From Candidatus Tokpelaia sp. JSC189 (GTDB taxonomy: Bacteria > Pseudomonadota > Alphaproteobacteria > Rhizobiales > Rhizobiaceae): 41,744 nt of DNA. Below are positions 18,171 through 26,457 of the stretch, in pieces (position 1 is the stretch's first letter; every line of letters begins with the position of its first letter). Made by a program: the position numbers and the translations under genes. The notes below the pieces were generated by a model. The model had not been told where the DNA came from, made no database searches, and saw nothing but the letters and a program-made list of their open reading frames with translations. Where the stretch lies: assembly GCA_003331045.1 (NCBI GenBank), contig QENA01000007.1, positions 1-41,744 of the forward strand. Direction: 5' to 3'.

Positions 18171-19269
18171 CACTAGAAAGCCTCCATACTGATCACGGGG
18201 CGTGATATATATTGCGAACAATTTTTATACACAACAAAAAAGCTCGAAAAATCATATCTTATTAGATGTAATGATTTTTTATTTATAGCATTTCAGTATC
18301 TTGCCGACTGTCACTGTTATTTATAAATGACCACGAACATGCGCTTTCCTGTATCAAGTAGATGAGCAGATCTACTTTTTGTTGAAAGAGCTAAACGAAC
18401 ATAGTACTCGATGAATCCTACCACATAGGAACTCTTTCACAATCGATAGAAAATAAAACTCCCACATAATACTGATGATTAATTACGGCAGCATCAATAA
18501 CGACTCAATAACTTAAGAAGTTCATATTTATATTAAGCCAGATCAACTGAAATTATATGGTTTTCAATCTTAATCACAAACTGCTTAATAGCAGTCAGAA
18601 CATGTCGCCCTACCTCTCCAACAAAAAATCCACCAATATCACTCTTTTAATCAGAAAAAACGTTGTAATTCCGATTGTCGATATAAATCAGGAGACTTTT
18701 CTCATTCAGAATGAAAAACACCGACAAGCTTACCAAACATAAAGCATAAAAATACAAGTGGGTTGCGTATTCATATCAGCCGCGACAAGACAACAATCAA
18801 AGGCAGAAAACGCAATCTTCTTTCAGGCACAGATAATTTGTATATTGTTTAGGGCAAAAGGCCTATTGTGGCTGAGTCCGGGGGAGCCTTGCAAACATAC
18901 TTGATATAGAGATCGCCATCACCAAAAAAATATCTGATTATCTTCACTTTATTTCATTTTATTATAATCGGATGTGAATTAGCTTTATTTTTTCATTCTT
19001 CCGAACTATAAGTTTCAGGGATTGAGTTAAAATTGGTTTGCTTTTGCACAAGAGACAGTAGGAAAAAGTTGCTTCCAATTATCCTTGCCAGTAATAAAAT
19101 TACTATCTTGAATTTTCTCTCTCAACTGTAGATGTAAAAAATTGTTTCAAAGTGCGCGATGTTATTATTGGAAATTTTTCTTAAACATCATGCGTGAGAT
19201 ACTTCATAAGTACGATTCTGGTCAAAAAACCAAATCAGATTTTAAGTACTCTCTTATAGGATCATCAAT
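18171..19269. other. Spacer between dksA and rpe, no recognised gene
   Basis: About 1.1 kb between divergent genes. One plus-strand frame at 18557-18742 (61 codons) has no ribosome binding site or family. A slightly GC-richer patch near 18860-18890 is broken in all frames. It probably contains both promoters and a decayed gene that I could not name. Confidence 0.4.
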
Positions 19270-19959
19270 ATGACACATCCCCTAATTATCGCCTCATCAA
19301 TTTTGGCATCGGATTTTTCCAAGCTCGGACAAGAAGTGACAGATGTGCTCAAAGCCGGGGCAGATTGGATTCATATTGATATCATGGATGGACATTTTGT
19401 GCCTAATATCACTTTTGGGCCAGATGTCATCAAAGCGATTCGTCCTTTGACAGATGCCATCTTTGATGCGCATCTCATGATTGCTCCCTGTGATCTCTAT
19501 ATTGAGGCCTTTTCTAAAGCGGGCTGCGACATCATCACCGTTCATGCTGAAGCAGGCCCGCACCTGCACCGTTCGCTCCAACTTATCCGTGCAGTTGGCA
19601 AAAAGGCAGGAGTCTCGCTCAACCCGGCAACACCTGAGCATATCCTTGAATATATGCTTGATGATATTGATCTTATTCTTGTCATGAGTGTTAATCCTGG
19701 TTTTGGAGGGCACGACTTTATTCCGCAATCGCTTAAAAAAATCCGCCGGATCAGAGATATGATCGGCAATCGCCCGATTGATCTTGAGGTTGATGGCGGA
19801 ATTACTGCTGATAATGTTAGACAGATAGCAGAGGCAGGTGCCAATGTTTATGTAGCGGGTTCTGCCATCTATAAAGGAGGCAATCCGAAAATCTATGCAT
19901 CACGTATTTCTGCCATCCGCAAGGCAGCAACAAAAGCGGGTGGCTCCGTAAAATGGTAA
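19270..19959 (+). CDS. rpe: Ribulose-phosphate 3-epimerase
   Basis: Rpe interconverts ribulose 5-phosphate and xylulose 5-phosphate in the pentose phosphate pathway. The 229-residue product has the complete TIM-barrel pattern: [16 protein letters not shown] (9-24), [19 protein letters not shown] (about 33-51) with catalytic Asp and metal His, [21 protein letters not shown] (about 138-147) and DLEVDGGIT (about 176). Length is normal. A TAGGATCATCA sequence precedes ATG 19270. purB follows 71 bases downstream in the same direction. Confidence 0.97.
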   Translation: MTHPLIIASSILASDFSKLGQEVTDVLKAGADWIHIDIMDGHFVPNITFGPDVIKAIRPLTDAIFDAHLMIAPCDLYIEAFSKAGCDIITVHAEAGPHLHRSLQLIRAVGKKAGVSLNPATPEHILEYMLDDIDLILVMSVNPGFGGHDFIPQSLKKIRRIRDMIGNRPIDLEVDGGITADNVRQIAEAGANVYVAGSAIYKGGNPKIYASRISAIRKAATKAGGSVKW

Positions 19960-20030
19960 ATACAATACTTTCTTAACATAAAAAGTAAATCAGCGCCGTG
20001 AAGGACGGCGTTCGAGACAGGATAAACAAT

Positions 20031-21335
20031 ATGATTCCACGTTACTCCCGTCCAAGAATGCTTGCCATTTGGTCTCCTGAAACAAAATTCCGTATCTGGT
20101 TTGAAATAGAAGCCCACGCCTGTGATGCCTTAGCAGAACTGGGCATTATTCCGAAAGAGGCAGCAAAGACAATCTGGGAAAAAGGATTGGCAGCAAAATT
20201 TAATGTCAAACGGATTGATGAAATCGAATCCGTGGCAAAACACGATGTTATAGCTTTTTTAACCCATCTTGCTGAATTCGTTGGGCCTGAGGCGCGTTTT
20301 ATCCATCAGGGCATGACATCTTCTGATGTGCTTGATACTGCATTAAATATACAATTGATGCGCGCAAGCGATATACTGCTCGATGATATCGATAAGCTAC
20401 TCGCCACTCTAAAAAAACGCGCCTGCGAGCATAAAAATACAATCACTATTGGCCGTAGCCATGGCATCCATGCAGAACCGACAACATTCGGCATCAAGCT
20501 AGCTCTGGCCTATGCTGAATTTGCCCGCTGCCGTAAACGGCTGGAAAATGCTCGGATAGAAATTTCGACTTGCGCTATTTCCGGTGCCGTAGGGACATTT
20601 GCCAATATCGATCCGCGTGTTGAAGAACATGTCGCCAAGGCACTGGGCATGCAGCCCGAACCGGTATCAACACAGATTATCCCGCGTGATCGTCATGCCA
20701 TGTTCTTTGCGACACTTGGCGTCATAGCTTCTTCAATGGAACGACTTGTTGTAGAGATACGCCATTTGCAACGTACGGAAGTCCTTGAGGCTGAAGAATA
20801 TTTTTCCCCCGGGCAGAAAGGCTCCTCAGCCATGCCCCACAAGCGCAATCCTGTGCTGACAGAAAACCTGACCGGACTTGCCCGTATGGTTCGTTCTTAT
20901 GCCATGCCAGCAATGGAGAATGTAGCTCTCTGGCATGAGCGGGATATCTCGCATTCTTCGGTCGAGCGTTATATCAGCCCTGATGCAACCATCACGCTGG
21001 ATTTTGCTCTGAACCGCCTAACTGATATTATTGAGAAGCTTTTAATCTACCCAGATAATATGTTGAAGAATCTGGACAGATTCCATGGGCTTGTTCATTC
21101 GCAGCGTGTCCTTCTGGCCTTGACGCAGGCTGGCATGAACCGCGAGAATGCGTATCGTCTAGTGCAGCATAATGCTATGAAAGCATGGGAACAGGGCAAG
21201 GATTTTCTAAAAGAACTTTTGGAAGACAAAGATATCCGCAAGGTATTGTCCGAGGAAGAAATCCGCGAAAGATTTGATCTCGGCTATCATACTAAACATG
21301 TCGATACAATTTTCCGGCGTATATTTGGTGAATGA
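20031..21335 (+). CDS. purB: Adenylosuccinate lyase
   Basis: PurB acts twice in purine synthesis, splitting fumarate from SAICAR and from adenylosuccinate. The 434-residue product is of the usual length. It starts IPRYSRPRMLAIWSPETKF and keeps HDVIAFLTHL (about 71-80), the MTSSDVLDTAL block (95-105), GRSHGIHAEPTTFG (141-154, catalytic His) and the fumarase/lyase signature GSSAMPHKRNP (264-274). ATG 20031 has AGGATAAA upstream; the open frame back to 19998 lacks a better start. It complements purC and purSQL earlier in the window. The gene ends 170 bases before tRNA-Lys, the edge of a mobile-element region. Confidence 0.97.
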   Translation: MIPRYSRPRMLAIWSPETKFRIWFEIEAHACDALAELGIIPKEAAKTIWEKGLAAKFNVKRIDEIESVAKHDVIAFLTHLAEFVGPEARFIHQGMTSSDVLDTALNIQLMRASDILLDDIDKLLATLKKRACEHKNTITIGRSHGIHAEPTTFGIKLALAYAEFARCRKRLENARIEISTCAISGAVGTFANIDPRVEEHVAKALGMQPEPVSTQIIPRDRHAMFFATLGVIASSMERLVVEIRHLQRTEVLEAEEYFSPGQKGSSAMPHKRNPVLTENLTGLARMVRSYAMPAMENVALWHERDISHSSVERYISPDATITLDFALNRLTDIIEKLLIYPDNMLKNLDRFHGLVHSQRVLLALTQAGMNRENAYRLVQHNAMKAWEQGKDFLKELLEDKDIRKVLSEEEIRERFDLGYHTKHVDTIFRRIFGE

Positions 21336-21505
21336 ATCTCAGATGAGATAGTAGATAAGCTTAACTTCTACTGGATATTTTCACAAAATCATGTTAAAAT
21401 ATTTATATATCCAGCAGCTTTTTTTGAAGAAATACTATTGACCTAATACAATAGCCTCTTTAAAATTAGCATCGTTTTCACCAAGTGGGTTTTCTGCTTT
21501 TTGGG

Positions 21506-21581
21506 GAGCGCGTAGCTCAGCTGGTAGAGCAACTGACTTTTAATCAGTAGGTCCAGGGTTCGAATCCCTGCGCGCTCACCA
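21506..21581 (+). tRNA. tRNA-Lys (anticodon UUU)
   Basis: The full cloverleaf folds by eye. Acceptor GAGCGCG (21506-21512) pairs with CGCGCTC (21571-21577). The D arm is GCTC/GAGC, the anticodon stem is ACTGA/TCAGT with loop CTTTTAA giving anticodon TTT, and the T arm is CAGGG-TTCGAAT-CCCTG. CCA is encoded at 21579-21581. The UUU anticodon reads Lys codons. Downstream DNA is full of phage and transposon remnants, so the 3' end of this tRNA gene is a likely integration site. Confidence 0.97.
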
Positions 21582-21981
21582 ATAAAATCAAAGACTTAAA
21601 TATAAAAGACAAATCATAAAATTCCAGTGATGAAATCGGGGTAACCGCTGGGGTAACCCAAATATATGGCTTGGTGCAGCTGAAAATGAGCGGTAAGGTG
21701 GTGATGATTTTTCAGTTTACAGGCTAGTTATGAAAAAGGCAAGTAATGCAATAGCATCCCTATCCACCTGTCAGAACCATGATCAAATCCAAGCACTGCT
21801 GATACGCGCAAAGTTCATATATGTGATGCTTCTTGATTAAAAAGTGGGCAACAGCAAAAATCATTATGCACCGGAAATATTATGAGACAAACGGTATTTT
21901 GTCACAAAAACCAAATGGACGTGCATGAGAAATACACAATACCTCTATGACGGATTTCATGGTCTATGATCATAGACCAAA
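21582..21981. other. Decayed DNA just after tRNA-Lys
   Basis: No supported gene. The tandem GGGGTAACCGCTGGGGTAACC (21638-21658) is a short direct repeat. An integrase gene would be expected next to the tRNA but no convincing piece was seen. No second copy of the tRNA 3' end was found in the window, so the right attachment site is missing or outside. Confidence 0.35.
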
Positions 21982-22308
21982 AGTCCGTACAGCCAGCAAT
22001 AGCGCCAGATTCACCGCTTTGCGGGTTCTTACAGTTTTGTCTACAACAAAGCTTTAGCGCTGCACAGCAGACAAACACTATGGAAGCGGGAGCTTACTCC
22101 AGCACAAGCGTTACAGCAGTCACTTAAAGACCTTGAGCGGGCGAATTTTCCCCGATTCAAAAAGAAGGACGTGCGAGATAGCTTCCGTTATCCACAACCG
22201 TAGCAGATCAAGCTGGACAATGCGAACAGTCAGATATTTCTGCCCAGACTCGACTGGATGCGCTATCGCAACAGTCGAAAGGAACCGGTAGACCAGTTGC
22301 ATGATTGA
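21982..22308 (+). pseudogene. TnpB (IS200/IS605 OrfB) remnant
   Basis: In one frame the sequence gives RQIHRFAGSYSFVYNKALAL, then LQQSLKDLERANFPRFKKKD, then RDSFRYPQ, and after a stop codon IKLDNANSQIFLPRLDWMRY. These are the consecutive N-terminal blocks of IS605-type TnpB proteins. Two in-frame TAG codons (22000-22002 and 22201-22203) interrupt it, and similarity ends near 22290, so only about residues 10-120 of roughly 380 remain. The RuvC-like nuclease and zinc-ribbon parts are gone. TnpB is an RNA-guided nuclease and relative of Cas12; this piece is inactive. No TnpA transposase or end hairpin was seen. Confidence 0.8.
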
Positions 22309-22636
22309 AAGCGTCTGGAGACACAACAAGCACTGGACGCTGGCCACGCTGTTCCCTCCCTTTGGTCGGATCAAGATTCAACCACATAGATGTCTCCGCG
22401 CCTCATATGAGCTCACCAACAACAACCTGGTTGTGAATACGAATAGTCTGATGCAGCCAACAGCCATCAACTTAAAATTTAAAGGAGGCCTATTATGGCT
22501 GATCAAATCTCTTTTTTCTATCCCAATTTGCACTTACCCCACTGACCATATTCAGCGTATTTTTCCATACAGCCTTGACCGTTTAGCTATGATCTGAAAT
22601 ATTGATTGCGATTTGTAATCTTCTGAAGCTATTGCT
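22309..22636. other. Unassigned segment between TnpB remnant and phage genes
   Basis: A 98-codon plus-strand frame (22301-22597) crosses the segment but shows no recognisable family or ribosome binding site. It is probably junction DNA between two decayed mobile elements. Confidence 0.3.
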
Positions 22637-22926
22637 ATGAAAGCAATAATCACTCGCCACATGAAAGTCGCTAGCGATAATGGGGGAATTCTTTCGTTTA
22701 ATCCTTCAAACAAGGAGGAGCCATTTGTTATCGTTTCAGATTCGGTATTCAGCCGATTACATCGTTCCGGTGCTGCCATGCCATATTCAGATCAAGGGCA
22801 GAGAAGCCTAAGAAACATCTCACGCCTGATGAAATCGCACAGATTCTGGAAATAGAGCCAGTTGGATTTAAAAACCTGAAAGGTGAAGCAAACGAAAAAG
22901 CCAATCAGGGAAAAAACAAAAAATGA
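22637..22926 (+). pseudogene. Frameshifted small prophage protein upstream of tail protein Z
   Basis: ATG 22637 opens MKAIITRHMKVASDNGG, which continues to SGAAMPYSDQ and then leaves a sensible reading. From about 22808 another frame continues with KKHLTPDEIAQILEIEP and FKNLKGE, ending TGA 22924-22926, which overlaps the ATG of the next gene. Joined, the pieces give a roughly 95-residue protein of the type found just before minor tail protein Z in rhizobial prophages. A single frameshift near 22785-22810 has broken it. The family function is not known to me. Confidence 0.55.
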
Positions 22927-23510
22927 CCAGCGCTGCAATCATCATACATACCAAATGGCAGTTGAAACAGGTTAAGGAACTGCTGGATCAGATGCAGCCT
23001 CCACGCCTTAATTGGGCGTTGCGCAATGCTGTCAATGACACTGCCAAACAGCTTGAACGACAGGCAGAACGTGACGTGGCGAAAGCAACATCCATCCCGG
23101 GAAGACGTGTCAAAGCCAGAATTTATATCCGGCCAATGGCAACAGCAGATTTACTTGAAGCCACAGTGCATGGCTCAAAATCTCCTATTCCGCTCAAGAT
23201 TTTCAAGGCAAAGGAAACTCCTATCGGTGTTACGGTCAGGATATGGGGCAAAAAACAGCTTTTACCGAATGCCTTTATTCGTGGCGGAAAATTTCCTGAC
23301 CGTAAAGATTTGGGTATGGATGGGCATATCTTTGCCCGTATTAGTAAAAATCGCAGCCCTATTCATAAGGGCTCCGGCGCCACGATTGCCGAAGCAATGG
23401 TACAACAAGTTATTTCAAATGCATTGGTGAAGCTTAGTCAGGAACACATGCTGGTTAATCTCAAACGTCAGTTTGACCGCTATAGCCGCTCCAGATCAGC
23501 ACGGCATTGA
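22923..23510 (+). CDS. Prophage minor tail protein Z-like
   Basis: The 195-residue product resembles the minor tail protein Z family (GPZ, lambda tail assembly). Blocks in order are NWALRNAVNDTAKQLERQAE (about 36-55), a basic KATSIPGRRVKARI, IPLKIFKAKETPIGVTVRIW (about 95-115), KKQLLPNAFIRGG, then IHKGSGATIAEAM near the C-terminus. The protein is basic, as usual for this family. ATG 22923 overlaps the stop of the preceding broken gene (ATGA). It appears to be the only full-length structural gene in this remnant. With no intact phage around, it is probably not functional as part of a virion. Confidence 0.65.
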   Translation: MTSAAIIIHTKWQLKQVKELLDQMQPPRLNWALRNAVNDTAKQLERQAERDVAKATSIPGRRVKARIYIRPMATADLLEATVHGSKSPIPLKIFKAKETPIGVTVRIWGKKQLLPNAFIRGGKFPDRKDLGMDGHIFARISKNRSPIHKGSGATIAEAMVQQVISNALVKLSQEHMLVNLKRQFDRYSRSRSARH

Positions 23511-23759
23511 CATCTCTGCACCGTTTTACATCCCCCCCCACAACTTTATGCTTTGTCCTTCCCATATCAATGATAATGCGAAATATCTCAATAAAAGGAG
23601 AAATAAAAAATGTGTTAGGTACTTCCCGCGGGGTCGGGAGGTGCGGGGAGCCAGCCAGTGCAAGAAAACGCTAGCGTCAGAAAAATAAAATTGCCTTTGA
23701 ATTGCACTTCCGTTCATTTCGTTTGCTAATTGTCATCATATTTATTAATTTTGTTGGAC

Positions 23760-24290
23760 ATGAGCAGGCAACAGGGTAATATCAGTGGTAAATTACAAAG
23801 ACCGAAAAGGCATAGTCGTTTATGCCTTCGCCAAAAAATGCGGGTATCTGATAATGTTGTGCGCTGCCGCATTCGCAACGGCCGTTTGGCTGAAGCCGTA
23901 TTTGATGATGATTCACTTGACGAAGAGGTTGCAACTGCGCTCTGGAAGCGTGAGCTGCCAAAACGACGCAAGCAGTTATTAAGTCCCCCGGCGCAACGCA
24001 AGGCCGTTATCAAGGAAGAAGGTGAAACGGGAAAATCTGAATATGAGATTAAATTCGAACGCATGCGTATAGCGCTTGAAAGCGAGAGCATTAACTTAGA
24101 AAAGCTGCGTCAAACGACAGTCGAGAGGGAAGAGGTGCGCTAAGCAGCCCGCGCCTTTGGCCGCGCGCACCGAGATCAAATGCTTAACCTTTCTCCCCGT
24201 TTTGGCCCATAGCTATTGCCGCAAAAGTCGGTTACGATACTGTACCCCTTATCGCGGCGCTGGACGCTTCCATGCATGAGGCGCTCTCTG
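23760..24290 (+). pseudogene. Broken phage terminase small subunit-like gene
   Basis: From ATG 23760 the frame reads through an HTH-like MRVSDNVVRCRIRNGRLAEA and VFDDDSLDEEVATALWKREL, then a basic hinge and a helical EYEIKFERMRIALESESINL, ending at TAA 24141-24143. The same frame continues past that stop with ARAFGRAHRDQMLNLSPRFG. After a shift near 24210 another frame gives AIAAKVGYDTVPLIAALDAS. The parts line up with small terminase/DNA-packaging proteins of rhizobial prophages: HTH, linker, then C-terminal helical region. A poly-A slip near 23838 may also have changed the N-terminus. The first 127 residues could still be translated. The assignment rests on domain order and the terminase large fragment downstream. 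Confidence 0.55.
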
Positions 24291-24355
24291 GAATCACTCG
24301 GTATACCCGTGCCCTTCCATGCTCCTGATGATCCCTGCCTGAAAGAGGATTAGGC

Positions 24356-24560
24356 ATGACCTTCCATGCCGAACCCGATATCACTGGCGCGGCGCTCTTT
24401 GCACTTAACGCCAATGAAGCCAGGACAGCCAGATCCGCCCTATACCGTGTCCCAGTGGGCCAACAAGAACTGTTATCTGTCAAGCGTGGCCAGCGCAGAA
24501 CCCGGACTCTGGCGCACAGCACGCACACCGTACCTGCGCGAAATCATGGATAACCTCTTT
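24356..24560 (+). pseudogene. Terminase large subunit (GpA-type) N-terminal remnant
   Basis: ATG 24356 starts TFHAEPDITGAALFALNA. After a frame change near 24425 the reading continues in another frame as PDPPYTVSQWANKNCYLSS, then ASAEPGLWRTARTPYLREIM ending DNLF. This is the conserved opening of GpA-like large terminases (xSExAxxxRxLSSxASAEPGxxRTxRTPYxREIMD). The ATPase P-loop and nuclease domains that should follow are absent, so only about 65 of more than 600 residues remain. Large terminase pumps phage DNA into heads; this piece cannot. Confidence 0.75.
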
Positions 24561-24685
24561 ATTTTTGTCGGAGTATTTCTATATCACACCGGACATAGTA
24601 AAGTAGTAGATCGCCTTTTTCATGGCTGGAAAGCATCGTTTTCGCCTTTAATGCATAGTAGTCTTAAAGCCGTAGTTCGTGCGCT

Positions 24686-24814
24686 GCAGAAGCAGTGGAG
24701 GCAATTGCTGCTTATATAATTGTACCGCAATTTCCGGATGGTATAGATAACAAAACCGACTTTGACGACCTTAGCCAAATTCAAGAGCATTGAAGTAGTG
24801 CGTAATGCTTATTA
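24686..24814 (+). pseudogene. Possible phage Toprim-primase fragment
   Basis: The frame gives EAVEAIAAYIIVPQFPDG followed by KTDFDDLSQIQ and a stop. A neighbouring frame continues SIEVVRNAY. The pattern (hydrophobic strand, PQF, then TDFNDL) is that of the Toprim C-terminal part of phage and plasmid primases. It is short and out of context, so the call is tentative. Confidence 0.35.
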
Positions 24815-25014
24815 ATGCGGTTTTAGCTCCTTGCTTTACCGCCATCCGGGCAAGGCCGTTGCCAGACAAGGAAAAGACCTTTATCAGGCCCGAAGTATTT
24901 GAGCCTCTTCTCGATTCTGTATTGAATCTTACCGGCTTTTCTGCCAGGAATGCTCCCTTCCACTGGGCGTTTGGCATTATTATGATCATCGCAAGCTTGA
25001 TCACCTTAAATTGA
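24805..25014 (+). pseudogene. C-terminal remnant of a second phage endolysin
   Basis: The 69-codon frame contains LPDKEKTFIRPEVFEPLLDS and ends with a hydrophobic stretch (HWAFGIIMIIASLITLN). It matches the tail of the endolysin at 3219-3623, where LLDNENVFIKPETLGPIPEA is followed by a hydrophobic end: spacing, the FI(K/R)PE box and the membrane-like tail agree. The GH24 catalytic part is missing here. Two related but different lysozyme tails show that two phage elements, or two copies, decayed in this genome segment. Confidence 0.6.
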
Positions 25015-25565
25015 AAATTATGGTTGCGAAACTCAAAGATGGGGAAATGATTATAGGTCTTTACCGATATAATATGTGTTCTGATATACCACTTGCCATA
25101 GTCGGTGAATCTCCCGACACAATATAATCAAGCAAAGTAATTATATCACCATGGCTGAATCAAAATATGTCTAACCTTGAGGCTGGCCTTAGGCTGGAAA
25201 AGATACCAGGTATTAAAAACATTAAACTCATTAATCTATGAAGCTATGCCGTCTTGCTTCTTTATTGTTTGAGACTTTTTATTTTTCCATTTTTCAGCTG
25301 TGGGATCAATCTCAAGAGAAATTTTCTTTTTTTCATGCTTTATATTTCTGATAGCAATAGTTCGATTAGGGTAACCTGGACTATCTTCTTATTATTACTT
25401 AATAATTCCAGACAATGTCCAGATAAATTAAATTAATATTTTGTATTTATTGTATTTTCCAGATTGTAAAAAATATTATTTCCACTCATATCATGATAAA
25501 AAACTGACCTGGTATTATATGGCTTTAATGCTAAGCTAAAATAACATCTGAAGAGATTGGAAACA
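25015..25565. other. Spacer between prophage remnant and dnaQ
   Basis: No supported gene. A short frame near 25020-25124 (start MVAKLKDGEMIIGLYRYN) looks protein-like but is only about 34 codons and unrecognised; it may be the last piece of phage DNA. The remainder is very AT-rich and should hold the dnaQ promoter. Confidence 0.4.
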
Positions 25566-26270
25566 ATGCGCGAAATTATCTTTGACACGGAAACAACCGG
25601 ACTCAATAGAAACGAGGATCGCATCATTGAAATTGGCTGTATTGAACTTGATAACCGTTTTCCAACAGGGAGGACATTCCATGTTTATATTAATCCACAA
25701 GGCCGGCAGGTGCATCCTGATGCATTAGCAATCCATGGTATTTCGAATGAGCAGCTTGTAGATAAACTTATTTTTCCTGAAATTTCTGAAGAATTTTTAG
25801 ATTTTACCGATGGTGCTAGATTGGTTGCACATAATGCAATGTTTGATTTGGGCTTTATCAATGCCGAACTTGAACGGATAGGACAGTTACCGATCAGTGT
25901 TGATCGGATTGTTGATACGCTTGCGCTTGCGCGCCATAAACATCCAATGGGTCCTAATTCACTGGATGCCTTGTGTAAACGCTATGGTATTGATAACAGC
26001 AGGCGCACACTCCACGGTGCCCTTCTTGACTCTGAAATTCTTACTGATGTTTATATTGAGTTGATCGGTGGTAGACAGGGTGTGTTTAGTCTGGATGGTA
26101 TAGTTAATAATCCGCATATGAAAACAGAAAAACAACGAAACGCCGGTCTTATTAATATAAAACGACGTCTTCACCCACTGCCATTGCGGCTAACTAAACA
26201 GGAGCAGGCTGCGCATATAGAACTGTTGAAAAAGATTGGTGACAAAGCTCTCTGGTTCAAGCACTGCTGA
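25566..26270 (+). CDS. dnaQ: DNA polymerase III epsilon subunit
   Basis: DnaQ is the 3'-5' proofreading exonuclease of the replicative polymerase, bound to the alpha subunit. The 234-residue product starts MREIIFDTETTGLNRNEDR, giving Exo I (Asp7, Glu9). It continues with the Exo II block VAHNAMFDLGF (about 93-103) and the Exo III-epsilon block LHGALLDSEILTD (about 157-169), so the DEDDh metal and His residues are all present. The C-terminal part (residues about 185-234) is the alpha-binding extension. ATG 25566 is chosen over TTG 25557 because it gives the standard family start. polA follows 187 bases downstream, grouping two DNA synthesis genes. Confidence 0.95.
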   Translation: MREIIFDTETTGLNRNEDRIIEIGCIELDNRFPTGRTFHVYINPQGRQVHPDALAIHGISNEQLVDKLIFPEISEEFLDFTDGARLVAHNAMFDLGFINAELERIGQLPISVDRIVDTLALARHKHPMGPNSLDALCKRYGIDNSRRTLHGALLDSEILTDVYIELIGGRQGVFSLDGIVNNPHMKTEKQRNAGLINIKRRLHPLPLRLTKQEQAAHIELLKKIGDKALWFKHC

Positions 26271-26457
26271 CGTTGACATAATTGGAAAACCGTTATGGGA
26301 AGGGAAACTACAACGGTTATATCCGTTAACAAAAAAAATCTAATGATTCAAAAACCATGAACTTTCAAAGATACAGACATTAAAATTTGACAATAAGTAA
26401 AGAGCTCGAACAAATTTGGTCTCTTTGAATTTATTTTTCTGAGGTATTTTAGAATTT

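Noticed and set aside
21582-25565. Phage attachment site pair formed by the tRNA-Lys 3' end
   Set aside because: No second copy of the tRNA 3' sequence was found in the window.
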